Positions 12,610 to 23,802 of a stretch of 64,000 nt of DNA are shown piece after piece (position 1 is the stretch's first letter; each line of letters opens with the position of its first letter). The stretch is from assembly GCF_010015585.1 (NCBI RefSeq), contig NW_022985076.1, positions 310,001-374,000 on the forward strand. Direction: 5' to 3'. The position numbers were made by a program, and so were the translations under genes. Under the pieces are notes generated by a model. It was not told where the DNA came from, ran no database searches, and saw only the letters and a program-made list of their open reading frames with translations. The stretch is from Eremomyces bilateralis CBS 781.70. Lineage: Eukaryota; Ascomycota; Dothideomycetes; Eremomycetales; Eremomycetaceae.

Positions 12610-14704
12610 TCATCCCAGGGCACAGAGGACCCCGATGACGATCAAAAAATAATGCCACCCGCTAACTCCCATCATCTGCCTCCTAGCCGCTCCCGTCGCG
12701 CTCGCACTCTTCGACGCAGCCGCCACAGCCGCCGCACTAACACTTGCCACGATCGACTCTTCCGCCTTCGCAGCCACGCTCGTCGCTGCAATCAGCGCCC
12801 CCACCTCCGTATCGAATGCAAGACACCGCGTCGGCAGCGGCACGGCCGTATCAAACAGCGACACGGCCGTATTGAACTCCGGCAGCTGCCGCACGCCGAT
12901 GCTCGCCCCTAAGGCAAACGCCAGCTCCAGCTCCGACTCGAATGATGGCGCGATATGCGTCATATTTCCCACGATTCCTGCCACGAGATCCGGGATGTTC
13001 GCCGAATCGTTCGCGTCGAGCGTCTGCGTCTGTGTGCCGAGGAGTCGGGGCGCGGCTAGCGGTGCGCAAGAGGCGTCGAAGGCGGCGGTGGAGCGGGAGG
13101 AGAAGGAGGCGTTGAAGGCGGGGAGGTCGAGGCCGAGGGAGAGGACGGCCTTGATGCGGTTTTGGAGGAGCTGGAAGCCGAGGTCGATTTTGGGCTTGAA
13201 GGAGAGTTGGAGGCTGAAGTCGCTGCCGGTGGTAAGGTTGGAGGTGAAGGGGAGGGCGTCGACGGTCACGTCACTTCTGGAGGTGGGTCAGCGGCTGTTC
13301 GGTTCATTCATGCCGGTTTCTGATGCGTGACTTACAATCCGACGCTGGATGAATTGGTCAGATTCGCCAGGTCAATGAAGACCCCGGAGTCATAGGGCGC
13401 CTGGTCAATGTCAACACCAAAGTCTACCAGTAGGCTTGAAGCACCTGCTTACTCTAACGTCAAATCCGAAGGAAAAATTCAGGCTCAGCTCAGTCTCCCA
13501 GCTTACAATTAGCTCGGGGGCCACGGTCAGTCCAGCAACACCCAAACCCGGTATCTTCGTGGACCGTTAGTATGACCATCAAAACCAGAAGAGGCTTGGT
13601 ACGCACGTTAAACCCGAAGACGGGATATTTAAACAGAGTAAAAGGAATCGCTCCATTAGCTCCGATCTCTCCTTGCAGTTCAATATGCGCACCGAACCCA
13701 AGAAGTCGGAGCTCAATCGACCCCGACTCCAGCAACGAAGCGGAATCAGTTTCGTTGTCGGGCAGATCGAAGTTTCCGAGCTCGAACTCTCCCTGCCTAA
13801 GCTCTAGGAGTCCTGTTGTGGTGCAGTCCTTGCATCCGATGGAGACAGGAACATCGGCTAGCCCCACCGGGATCTCGAGATTGGAATCCATTATGGAATT
13901 GGTTAGGTTGACGGTCTGCTGGTTCGAATTGGGTCTTCCGGAAGGCAGAGGTACCGCTATCACGGAGGAGCTGCTAGATGTCGGTAGCGTATTTTGGCGT
14001 CGGCGTAAATCTCTAGTCCTCGTAATGTAGTGAGATGGATTACTTTGGCTGATTGAGATATGGATCGATTGAAACGATTCGGCCCAGTCCGCTTCGGAGA
14101 CATGGAGAGTAGCGGAGTTGGCGTCGCTCATTATATCCAACCCCTCGACCCTATATAGCTTAGCAACGTTTCTTTAGCTCATGCAGTGCGTCAAGACTTA
14201 CCTGTAGATACCCCTTTCTCCATCTTCATTACAGCTATGATGCGCAGTAATGGCGAATGATCCGCGAACGCCTTCCAACACTTCCCGAGCTTGAGAGAGG
14301 ATATCATTTGATCGAAAGGTTAAAATCAGTTGCGAGCTGGTGCAATCGACCCCTGTGAGCAAATGCTCGATCTCTTCGATAGCCAGGACTGGTTTCTCAT
14401 GTTTAACACTAACTGTAGAGATAAATACAGTCTCGCGGGTTGGGTTATCTGTGAAATGTTCGTTATGTCCGAATTTTCACCGGAATTTGCTGGATGGGTT
14501 CATACCTTCACAGTATGAGAGCGTCAGTCTCGCTCCAGCAGTGATCTCTTCATTTCTTCTTAGCAGATCAGATCTCTTCGATGCTGCTCTCAGTGTGACA
14601 GCTGGTATACCGTCCAAGACATCAAGCCTGGCAGTGGAAGCACTTGCTGACACGACTTGCGCCAAAAGGTGTAGTCCGATATATAAATTACTCATAGGCA
14701 ACAT
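12610..14704 (-). CDS. Secreted, possibly GPI-anchored protein with DUF7029 and DUF7223-type domains
   Basis: I reconstruct a gene that starts at the ATG at 14704. Its signal peptide is MLPMSNLYIGLHLLAQVVSA, followed by exons 14506-14704, 14202-14448 and from 14150 downwards, all joining in phase. The N-terminal half has the DUF7029 pattern: KPVLAIEEIEHLLTGVDC, LILTFRS, then HHSCNEDGERG. After a linker comes a beta-rich domain (IPVGLADVPVSIGCKDC, GFGAHIELQGEIG) and a later module with SFKPKIDLGFQLLQN and a cysteine pair, like DUF7223. The C-terminus is a Ser/Ala stretch ending in a hydrophobic tail (HYFLIVIGVLCALG), consistent with a GPI or membrane anchor. Further introns lie at about 13265-13335, 13410-13490 and 13560-13605. 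The function of this fungal cell-surface family is unknown. Domain names are from memory of the families, not from a search. Confidence 0.75.
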
Positions 14705-16031
14705 TGCAAGTTCATAGACATCCCCTATCGCAGGGAGGATGTACTTCGAATGAGGAACAAGACATGCAAGACAAATTGGAACAAAACCCTTCCATATTAT
14801 GGCTTGGACAATGCAATAACTTATGGGAAATTCAATGGGGGCACAGAGATTGGTCACCCTCGAGTTGGATATCCTGAAGGAGGACCTTTCGAGGGTAACC
14901 TCGCCCCTGCATACAAGGACTGCTAGGTCCTGAAGGCCGAAGTAGATATGCAAGCCAGCTGCACAACTTGACACACTTTCGAGGAAATTATCGTACGCTA
15001 AACTGGAGCAATGATCAAGGACTTGGACTGAATTGTGAGCGAACATTCAGCTTCAAGCCGGAGACCCTGACAGGCCGTCCCATCGTGATGGGTTAGGGCA
15101 AGGATCCTTCACCATCTGAAACACTTCGCCGCAACACGCCATGTTGGAATACGAAAAGCACTCTTTCGCTGAATAAGGCATGATGAGACCCTGGATGAAC
15201 CGGTCTACCGGGAGTGTGTCCCCTATGAAAATCCCATTGCGAAGCGCCTTATAGAACAGGCATGGTGCTTGAACAGCGTGATGCTCATGAAGATGTAAAC
15301 TACGATTGACTTACAGGGGTAGGTGGTTCTCTCCAATACCATATCGCTGAAAGCCGGACGAAAGTAGATATAGCGATACGATGAAATAAACCGTCATCCT
15401 TTGCCATGTAGTTCATATAGCCAACATGACCTCGACCAAACTCAAGGCTGTCGTGAATCGTTCACAGCGTTAACGAGAGGCACTCCACTCTCATGTACCC
15501 CGAATGGTCGTGCCGAGACAACTGCGATTATGCATGCAGAACGATGCAATATATTGCGGCGAGTGACTGCGGGGTGGCGCATTTCATCATTCATAGGAGT
15601 TGAGTTGAGAGAGTAGTACAGTTCAAAGTTTAAGAGGTTCAAAGGAAACCGCGGCGGCAAGCAAGCGAGAAACATTGGCATCCAGCAAAGATAATAAACG
15701 CTTTCCTGTGGTTCGCATAAATCTTGTCGCAGAGTTGATAACACAAGACAACTGGTGCGCGATATTAGACTTTAAGTAACTCGCTTATAGCGTTGAAGTA
15801 TCAGTTGCGGCGACGTCGCAGAATGTTTCGTGGCTATCAAGGAACCGTTCAATCCTCGCTCAAGGCAAATTTCAAGGGCACAATCGATGCGAAATGCAAT
15901 GAAATGAGGAAGGAGACTAATGAAACCTTAATTTGACTCGAAATAGGCCGAATTAAGGACGGAAACTAGGGTATACTGTTTTGACTGCGGACCATTTTAT
16001 AGACAAAAATGCGTAAAAAAACTTTATTGAC
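14705..16031. other. Intergenic region with no protein gene
   Basis: Short overlapping frames on both strands (for example 15401-15616 and 15442-15744) show no coding signature. The last part, before the tRNA, is AT-rich. Confidence 0.45.
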
Positions 16032-16125
16032 GGCGACTTGGCCGAGTGGTTATGGCGCTAGTTTCAGGTGACTCAGTTACTTACTAGTTTCGAAAGATTC
16101 CGGGGTTCGAGTCCCCGAGTCGTCA
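16032..16125 (+). tRNA. tRNA-Leu (anticodon CAG) with a 13-nt intron
   Basis: The acceptor stem pairs GGCGACT with AGTCGTC (one G-T wobble). The D arm is GGCCGAGTGGTTATGGC, the anticodon stem CTAGT/ACTAG is perfect, and the anticodon CAG sits at 16065-16067. An intron of about 13 nt (16069-16081) lies one base 3' of the anticodon, the canonical place. The variable arm is extended, as in class II tRNAs, and the T arm is GGGGTTCGAGTCCCC. A T-rich run follows as a Pol III terminator. Confidence 0.93.
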
Positions 16126-16352
16126 TTAATTTTTGCTCTTTTTACCTTCATTGAAGGTTTGATTTTTGCTTGAGGATGATTTCCAGAAATTTACCAAATG
16201 ATGTGATGATTTTTGGGGGTGTTGTGCGCTGCTTCAAATTTGAGGCCAGCACAGTCGCATAGAATGCATGCCTTGCTTTGAAATATTTCAAACCGAAGGA
16301 AATGACATCAAAATATCAACTAGGCATAGCAAACACATAGTTAACTAACTTA
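16126..16352. other. AT-rich spacer downstream of tRNA-Leu(CAG)
   Basis: No gene seen. A T-rich terminator for the tRNA lies just downstream of 16125. Confidence 0.4.
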
Positions 16353-16378
16353 GTTAACTTAAGTTAACTTAAGTTAAC
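16353..16378. repeat. Perfect 26-bp palindrome built from a 10-bp unit
   Basis: The segment reads the same on both strands and is made of AAGTTAACTT units in tandem, with further partial units on the left (from about 16340). It lies between the two tRNA-Leu genes. Confidence 0.9.
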
Positions 16379-16600
16379 AGGAGGATAGTAGTACTACGGT
16401 GTAAAGAAACGCTTGATCATCTGTCATTCCTATTATAGGAAATGCCCAATACTCTCTCGACTGTGTACACCAAATAGTCGTGCAAATTGTTGAGGTATCT
16501 CCACATGAATTTGCAAAGAATGATCGATCATGTAGTGTAGACCAAAGTTAAAATTGCCATAAATTTGAAATTGCCGACTACTTCAAGAATATTGCAAATG

Positions 16601-16752
16601 GCAAGGTGGCCGAGTGGTTAAGGCGCTGTGTTTAGGCTTTGCAATTAGTCAAAACCGCAGTGGGAAACCGTAAGCCTACCCAATTAAAATCTACTCAAAA
16701 TATCACAACTAACAGCTCCCCTCAGTCGCGAGTTCGAATCTCGTCCTTGTCA
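16601..16752 (+). tRNA. tRNA-Leu (anticodon TAG) with a long intron of about 73 nt
   Basis: The acceptor stem GGCAAGG pairs with CCTTGTC, the D arm is GGCCGAGTGGTTAAGGC, and the anticodon TAG is at 16633-16635 in a loop after stem CTGTG. The 3' half resumes at about 16710 (stem strand ACAG, extended variable arm, T arm GAGTTCGAATCTC). The intron, roughly 16637-16709, follows the base 3' of the anticodon. The inner pair of the anticodon stem is a G-A mismatch, so the exact splice points are uncertain. A long T run follows immediately. Confidence 0.85.
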
Positions 16753-16760
16753 ATTTTTTT

Positions 16761-16797
16761 TCATTTTTCATTTTTCATTTTTCATTTTTCATTTTTT
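16761..16797 (+). repeat. 7-bp microsatellite after tRNA-Leu(TAG)
   Basis: About five tandem copies of TTTTTCA directly follow the tRNA. The T runs would serve as the Pol III terminator. Confidence 0.85.
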
Positions 16798-16800
16798 TAT

Positions 16801-17416
16801 TTTGAGAAATACTACTTCTTTCTCATGGAGTACTTTGAAGCCAGATTCAGCTTTATAGGATCGGGTTTGGTGGAGTTATGGGCACTGGTGATAGGTATGG
16901 CAGCAGAGGAGGATAACCATACTCCAATAGCCTGAATCTCAGCAAAGACCTACATACACTTCATACTTCATAAATTTAAAATACTGGTCCCATAGAAGCA
17001 AGCATCTAGTGATATTGAGGTAAGGCGAATTTTCTGTCATGAAAGTAAAGCATTGTAATATGCTGGGTGCATGTGCCGTCCTGGACTTAATTTTATCATC
17101 CAAGTCGAAGCAATTCTCTTGCCAAGAACAAGTCCAGCCAATTTCTTTAGCTAGTAAGTTTGCTAGCCATCCCTTAGGGAATCAATGCCTTAATTCATGG
17201 CTTGTCATTCCGGTATGAAGAAGACTAGGTCTAAAACCATACACACTCTTTTGCTGATGGCACAATGTCCATGGCACGCTGACTGAAGTTTTCTCATCGT
17301 TCTCACTATAATTCCATTGCCACTCCTTACTCGATGATCAAGTCTTGTGCCAATCTTCCTCCTTCTTTACCCCATCTCAAACCCTGTATTATTCCCCTCC
17401 TTCGCGGTCTCACCAC
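16801..17416. other. Intergenic, AT-rich region
   Basis: It lies between the tRNA and the 3' end of the AT-hook gene. No convincing frame, repeat or RNA gene. Confidence 0.4.
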
Positions 17417-18338
17417 CTAAAGCACCTTCCGAAGGCAGAACCTCCTCTCCTGATCCGTCCTCCTCCCTACCTTCGGATGCCCCCGCTTCCTGATCCTCAT
17501 CGTCTTGGTCCCTCGCCTCCACTCGAGGATCCGCCCTTGGGGCACCTTGATGAAGCACGTTGGAAGCGTGTCGTACTGCTCCAGGAGGAATTTCAGCTCC
17601 ACAGGTATCTTGTTTGGGTTGATCCCTTCCACCTCGATCCATTTGGGCTGGCCGGGCGGGAACCGGTGGGTGGGGACGAAGTAGCTGGTGGTGTGCTGGG
17701 GTTTGGTGGTGGGCTGGGGGCTCGTGGCCTGCTTGGGGCTTGTAGTCTGCTGGGGAGACAAAGAGTAGTCGGAGGAGTCGACTGGATCAGACCCGGCAGC
17801 AATGGGGGATGATGGAACGTAATCCGAACATTGGAAAGAGATGCAGGGATTGTACGGGATAGTCGACTCGGGGAAAGCTTGAATTGGCCGTTCTGGAAAG
17901 GGCGCATCGAGGGCAGATGATAGAGGTAGGGAAGGTCGAATATCGAGGGAGGAGTCGGGAACCGCTGAATTATTATTAGTTCATGAACTCAAAGTCATTC
18001 GAATGGATACGTACGTGGAAGGTCCAATTCATCGGGGGTGGGGGAATCGCCGGCAAAGGTGGAGCTCACATCTGCGGAATATCAGTCAGTCAATCGTTCA
18101 GGAGGAGTCCATTAATGGTGGACCTATTCGTACTTCGGTCATGGTATCTCCATCGAACTTGAGGGGTGTCTGTCCTCACCACTGGCGGCGAGGAACTAGA
18201 GGTATATTCCTCCTCTGGTTGAATGTTAGTTACGAAAATCAGTGCTGGAAGTCGTGAGAGTTATGACATACCCTTAATCGGTGTGACCTTAGATTTCCTT
18301 GGGCGGCCGATCGGCCTTCCAGTTGGCTTTCGACCCAT
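17417..18338 (-). CDS. Small AT-hook protein of unknown function
   Basis: Spliced by eye from four exons starting at the ATG at 18338. The first exon encodes MGRKPTGRPIGRPRKSK, which contains a GRPRK AT-hook core that binds the minor groove of AT-rich DNA. The following exons encode EEEYTSSSSPPVVRTDTP and a short acidic segment DVSSTFAGDSPTPDELDLP, separated by introns with GTATGT, GTACGA and GTACGT donors. The last exon has a Ser/Pro/Thr-rich linker (SPQQTTSPKQATSPQPTT) and a better ordered C-terminus (GQPKWIEVEGINPNKIPVEL, FLLEQYDTLPTCFIKVP) ending in a basic tail. It is probably nuclear. I do not recognise the C-terminal domain. Confidence 0.6.
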
Positions 18339-18638
18339 CTTAACTGTAATTACACAGATGCCTTTGAATGGATTCACAACTGACTACAAAATCTTTCACG
18401 CCTTGAATGATGCTAAAAGATAATCGGGAGGATAAGTGGATCACGAGTGATGGTATGGTCGGAAGGTGAAGATTGAAGGATGAGTGAAGGTATAATCCGA
18501 AGGTGAATGTCGAAATGGGGCGGACGGAGAAAGACCTTGGAGTAAGATGAAAAGTGACGGAACAATTCACTTCATGCGAAATAGCACGCGAGTCGATCCG
18601 TGAAATTGATCTAGTGACCATCACATGCCTTGACCTGC
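18339..18638. other. Intergenic, promoter side of the AT-hook gene
   Basis: About 300 bp with no convincing frame or motif. Confidence 0.4.
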
Positions 18639-20045
18639 TCATGTGGATGAATGAAGCAGACTCTGTCTTTCACCTCTCCTATCCATAGGTGATGATGGTC
18701 GTCGAATCGCTATGCTGGGTGCGTTTCTTTGCTGCTGCCATCGTTCCCACCGTACTTTTCCTTTCAAGCCCAGATGCCAGAGAACACCCGCGGCGAACCC
18801 CACGGCATCGTTGCCAAAGGCGAGCATACCCGCGACGGTGGCAAGCATCACATTCCACCGCTCCATCCGCTCAGATCCAGTGTATTCAGCCGCTTTCCGG
18901 GACTCACCCAGTCCTGTACGACCGCTCGCCTGGTCGACCTGCCAGTTATCCGACATCCCCTCGTTCAAGCTCGCGGCGACTTTCGCTAGCTCGATGCCAG
19001 CAACGATGACCATGATTCCGAGGAGGCCTTTCGGGAACGTTTGCAACAAGTCAACCAGGCCCTCGCCCACAAACAAGCCGAGAACAAGCTTTAATAGACC
19101 GAGAACAATGACGCTGGCGCCGGATCGAGCGCCGAATCGATGCTGACCAGCAAGCCCGCCTGAGCCATGACAAGCGGGCATTCCGCCAAAGGGACAGGAT
19201 ATCAAATTGAGGACTGCGATGGAGATGCCGATCTCATGCACACTTGGGGCTGGGATCGAGGGGAGGAGATGGGAGCTCAGATGAGCGGTCGCAATGATGG
19301 AGTTCAGCACCGTCAACGGCAGCTGGGCAAGAGCAGAGTAGAACCCAGTCAACACAGTCTCCTTCTCAAAGCTTGCATGTACATGAGGATGCCAGATATG
19401 AAAACCATAATCGCCGTCCGGAGGAAGGGTGAGATGCAAGAAAGCAATTATGAGGCCGACAATGAATAGAATCAGTGCATATGGGATACGCACCATCATC
19501 GATGATATGATCAGAAAAATGAAAGCTGCAATCACCCAGATTAGGTTGTCGGTCAACGAAGGATGGATCCATCCCAGGGACTTCAGAAGGGACGACCCAG
19601 CTGCGATCACGAGCCGTAGTCCGGCGCCCATTTGAATGCCTTTGACAATCGGAATCGGCACGACTCGAGCAAACCAGGTAAGGAGTCCCGTAATGCTCAG
19701 TAGCCCAACGACAGCCGAGACGATTAGGCCCGAGGCGGTGGTCTCGGCTTTCGAGAAGCGGTTTGATATGGCGATGGCAGCGATCGCCTTCATGGGTTGA
19801 ACGGGTAACGGGACGCCGAATAGGACTCCGGTTGCGATGTTGGCGAGGCCGGTGAAGACGAGGGTCGTGGGGAGAGATATTGAATGATTCATTGTGAGAG
19901 CAGTCATCAGGGGTAGCAAAGTCCCCAAATCTCCTAACGCTCCGGAGAGCTCTCGGAGGGGTTGGGAGCGGAGGGTCTGCCAGTTGTACCGATTGATGGA
20001 GAGAATGTCATGTCGCCGGAACACTGGCTGTCCGTCGGTTTCCAT
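18639..20045 (-). CDS. Molybdate transporter, MOT1 family
   Basis: A single-exon membrane protein of 468 residues from the ATG at 20045 (METDGQPVF). The frame is open further upstream, but those codons look non-coding. Two family signatures are clear: GALGDLGTLLPL near the N-terminus and FGGMPACHGSGGLAGQHRFG in the second half, both typical of the MOT1 branch related to SulP sulfate transporters but without a STAS domain. About ten hydrophobic segments are visible. It would import molybdate or release it from the vacuole for molybdenum cofactor, which nitrate reductase and xanthine dehydrogenase need. The hydrophilic insert before the last segments (EGMSDNWQVDQASGRTG) is probably a cytosolic loop. 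Confidence 0.9.
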   Translation of the reverse strand: METDGQPVFRRHDILSINRYNWQTLRSQPLRELSGALGDLGTLLPLMTALTMNHSISLPTTLVFTGLANIATGVLFGVPLPVQPMKAIAAIAISNRFSKAETTASGLIVSAVVGLLSITGLLTWFARVVPIPIVKGIQMGAGLRLVIAAGSSLLKSLGWIHPSLTDNLIWVIAAFIFLIISSMMVRIPYALILFIVGLIIAFLHLTLPPDGDYGFHIWHPHVHASFEKETVLTGFYSALAQLPLTVLNSIIATAHLSSHLLPSIPAPSVHEIGISIAVLNLISCPFGGMPACHGSGGLAGQHRFGARSGASVIVLGLLKLVLGLFVGEGLVDLLQTFPKGLLGIMVIVAGIELAKVAASLNEGMSDNWQVDQASGRTGLGESRKAAEYTGSERMERWNVMLATVAGMLAFGNDAVGFAAGVLWHLGLKGKVRWERWQQQRNAPSIAIRRPSSPMDRRGERQSLLHSST

Positions 20046-20524
20046 CTTTAACGATACTAGGAATAGTTTGTTTATTGAGAGGTCGTTGATTGATATGGCG
20101 GAGATGAAGTTGGATGCGTCCACCGGTAAACGTGGGATTGAAGTGATAAGGTTCCACGCAATGGATGAGCTAACGCAGCTGCCGATCGGCAAGAGGTCTG
20201 GTACCAGAGCACGAGCGCATAAGAGATTTATGAATCAGAGGCCTAATTGACTCCAAAAGTTATTCAAACCAGGATATTTCTAACAATAATTCTCGCATGA
20301 CCACTTTGAATGGCTATTTCTATTGCAGGGTCAATGGTCTCCTATCAAGTCAAGGATTCAGGGGCCGCAAAGCAACCACTATAGCAGTATGATAGTGTAG
20401 AGTGTGATCCATAAAGCGTAAATATGTGCAGGTATAGTACATTGATATTTGTACACGCGCTGTAGATGGGCGAATCTGTTGCATAGAGGAAAACCGATAG
20501 TTTTCTCGATAAACCAGCTTCCGG
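20046..20524. other. Intergenic region between the MOT1 and coq7 genes
   Basis: Promoter of the molybdate transporter and 3' flank of coq7. No gene or repeat seen. Confidence 0.45.
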
Positions 20525-21327
20525 TCAAAGTCGCTCACTGACCCAAATCGCACCGCGACATCCGGCTCTAATCACACCCGTAAGCAGCTCATACGGCTTC
20601 GCTTCCTTCGCATCATGCTCGAGTGCATGGTCTAAATGTTCCAGCTCCTCATCCCGTATTCGTCGGACCGTCGCCAAAAGGTCCTTCATATCCTGCGACG
20701 GTTCTTGCCCTTTGGCTGCCAACTCCTTCTCCCACTCCAAAAGGTTTCGCACCTGATCGTTATAATGTTCGCCTATCTCCGTCTCTACCGCCTCCGTACA
20801 TGCCATGGCTGCTTCCCTTCCCATCATCGCCGTGCTCCAGCCGAGGGCCGTGGCTGCCACGGTCCAGACGGGGTACATGGCCGTTGGTCGGATACGATGT
20901 TTGGTGAGGAGGTGGCTGAAGGTTTTGAAATGTCCAGCTTCTTGATCGTACATATGCTTCATGAGAGATCGAAGATGGGGATGTGCGCGGACTATCGGGG
21001 GTGTTTGGGCGCCATAGATCAGGATCGCGGCTAGTTCACCGGCATGATTGACTCGTAGCTGCATTACATCAGTATCATGGTCAAAAGTAGGAGGTGGATG
21101 TCCTATACTGCGCTGTCTAGAAATTCCTTCTGCTCCTTGCTGAGCTCCGGAGCTGGACTTTGCCTTTCGGGTGACGTTGGCGATGTTGATGAGACATTTG
21201 AGGACAAATACCTAGACCCACCACAATGGGCTAGATATCGATTATATGAACCCCCATGCTGAAGGCCTGTACGCCTATGCAACCCTTCACAACGGGAAAG
21301 GAAACCTTGTGCAGCCGGGCGAGACAT
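20525..21327 (-). CDS. coq7: 5-demethoxyubiquinone hydroxylase Coq7
   Basis: Two exons (21109-21327 and 20525-21058) separated by a 49-bp intron and joined in phase as FLDSA/LRVNHAGELAA. The enzyme is a mitochondrial inner-membrane di-iron monooxygenase that hydroxylates demethoxyubiquinone in coenzyme Q synthesis. The di-iron ligands are visible in order: E in NHAGE, EAGH, EIGEHY and EELEHLDH. The first exon encodes a basic, Ser-rich leader (MSRPAAQGFLSRCEG) that fits a mitochondrial presequence. Total length of about 250 residues is normal for fungal Coq7. Confidence 0.95.
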
Positions 21328-21940
21328 CCCGACAGGATAATGGCGAATGGCCTGACAGCCAAAGAAGTCGTGATTTAAGCAATCAACAGGAAATGTTATA
21401 TGCAGTGCAATGGTGAAGCTGTCCGATAATCCATATCAAGGGAACCATCCATTGCTGCCTCCCCCGTTGATCCCATTCAATAAGAACTTGTGAATTCGAA
21501 TGATGACGATAATGATAATGCATCTGGAGACTCAGACTAGTAGGGGATATCCATTCAGCCAATGAGCGTGCAACATAAACCGGCAGAACTTCGGGTATAT
21601 CTTCAGTACTCTAGCGCCGTGCGTCCATCGGACTTCAACTCTAACTTCTTGCGCTTCATAGATCTTGAAGATTGACAGTAATCATACCATAATTTCCACT
21701 GAGCATTTCGACTTCAATATTGGATCCTCATAATTCCCACTATCATCTCATTTCGAATTTCAGAAGAGTGCTTGCGCTCCTTCGACGACGCCGACCGACT
21801 TTAGACCTCCCGGTGGATACGACCTGTCACCGCGACCTGTCATCCTGACTGCTTCTCCTGGCCGTCGAGAGTCCACGGGTACCGACACCTCACGCGATCC
21901 AAAGGACCGTCTTATTAAACAGAAAGCTATATCCATCAAG
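21328..21940. other. Divergent intergenic region coq7/rtf1
   Basis: A bidirectional promoter region of about 610 bp. No open frame of note. Confidence 0.45.
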
Positions 21941-23802
21941 ATGTCGGATGACGATCTGGACGCGCAGCTCCTCGCGCTGGCCGCTGATTCTCCCGACGCG
22001 GAAGGCGAACCCGCTGATGATATTGTGTTACCTCCCGTCATAGAAACCGGAGGTTCTTCTTCACCGCCTCCACAGACCGAACAATTGAAACCATCGGAAT
22101 CACCGAATGGTCAACGAGGTGTGGCGACGAAGAAGGTTCCAACACAGAATAAGGCGGCAAGGCGACAAAGTCAGGCAGAAGACCTGGAGTCGGAAGAAGA
22201 TGGAGAGGCGTAAGTGAATGTAATCCGTGACAGTCAGGCGGCGTAACTGATAAATCCTTTTTTTTTTTTGCAGATCCTCGCCTGCACCATCTCACAACTC
22301 ACTCGGTTCGGGTGATATGATCGAATCTGATTCCGAAGCCATCATCGACGATCTAGACGACGACCTTGAGACAGATAAACTTGTTTTCCCACTTGAAGGT
22401 AAATATCTCCACGAGAAAGACAAAGCCATGATTGAGGGACTCCCGGAAATCGTGCGCGAGCAGATCCTCGCCGAGCGAGCGGCGGAGGTCGATCGGAAGA
22501 CCCAGGACATGCAGCTCCGCCGCCTCCTGCAACGCCGACGCGGCGAAGAAGCTCAACAGGCCGAGAAGAAGAAACGCAAGGCCGCCACCGCGGAATTGGA
22601 AGAGGGTCCTCGTAAGAGCTCCCGAGCGAAGACCAAGGCGAGCGAGTCGCTGGAGAGCTACAAGCGTCAACGCGAACTTCGAAACCAACAACGTCGAACC
22701 GATCAAGACCGTCGCGTCCGAGACCCCTCGCGATCTCGCGAATCTTCCGAACGGGATGCCGATGGCGAAAGTGACGTCGAATGGGACTCGGGTGTTCGAA
22801 CGGTCACCAGTGCACCGCAGCCGGAACTCAAGGATTTCGAGAGGATCCGTGTTGGTCGATCCAACTTTGCCAAAGTGTGTTTCTATCCCGGATTCGATGA
22901 GGCCATCGCCGGTTGCTTCTGTCGCGTCAACGTGGGCCTTGATCCTGTCACCCGCCAGAATGTCTATCGGATGGCTCAGATCAAAGGTATTGTACCCAAA
23001 CCTTGGCTCGGTGACAATCTGCTAACAACTATACAGGATTCTCCACAGGCAAGCCGTACAAGATGGAAGGTCCTACTGGTCCTTTCATGACCGATCAAAT
23101 GGCAATCCTTACCTACGGGAAATCGGACAAGTCGTGGCCCTTCGTGTCTTGCTCCGATTCCAAGTTCACCGAAGTATGACCACTCTAGGACTATGCTCCC
23201 ATCAATTCTAACAATCCCAGGTTGAATACCAACGTTGGCTGCGAGTCTGCGAAGCCGAAGGGGCCAAGATCCCCAAGCTCTCCTACCTTGAAGCGCGTTG
23301 CGACGGCATCCACAAACTCCTCAACCACACCTGGACCGACTCTGAAATCAACGAGAAGATCCGCCGCCAGGACAAATACGACATCAACGAATACGACAAG
23401 TCCGCGCGCAACGGCGCCACTAAAGTCGACCGCCTCGCCGCGATCAACGAACGCAACCGCAAAGCCAACGCCGAGGAAGTCCGCCGCGCTCTCGTCCACC
23501 AACGCAAACGCGAACTCGCCGCTCGCGAAGTCGCCGGCACGAAAGCGAAGGCCAAGGAAGAGGAGCAGAAGGCGTTGCTAGAGAAGGAGCAGCGGGAGAA
23601 GAAGGGGGGGTTGCTGGCGCCCAAGGACGAGCTCTTCGGGGACGGGAGCGATGTTAGCCGCACGGCCACTCCCGCAGCGCGGTCAGGTGCGAGCACGCCG
23701 GCGCCGAAGAAGGAGCGAAAGGGATTACCCGGGTTCGCGAGGGTGAAGATGGACGATGAGATTATCGGGGAGTTGGACTTTGGGATTGATGTGGATATCT
23801 GA
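21941..23802 (+). CDS. rtf1: Paf1-complex subunit Rtf1 (Plus3 domain)
   Basis: Four exons: 21941-22209, 22274-22986, 23037-23173 and 23221-23802, all with canonical sites and matching phases. Rtf1 is a nuclear elongation factor that binds Spt5 and promotes H2B ubiquitination. An acidic Ser-rich N-terminus (SEAIIDDLDDDLETDKLVF) is followed by a charged coiled region with the histone modification domain. The Plus3 domain begins at DFERIRVGRSNFAKVCFYP and continues over the introns (GKPYKMEGPTGPF). A long Lys/Arg/Glu helix follows, and the C-terminus ends in ELDFGIDVDI. Order and length match fungal homologues. Confidence 0.95.
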
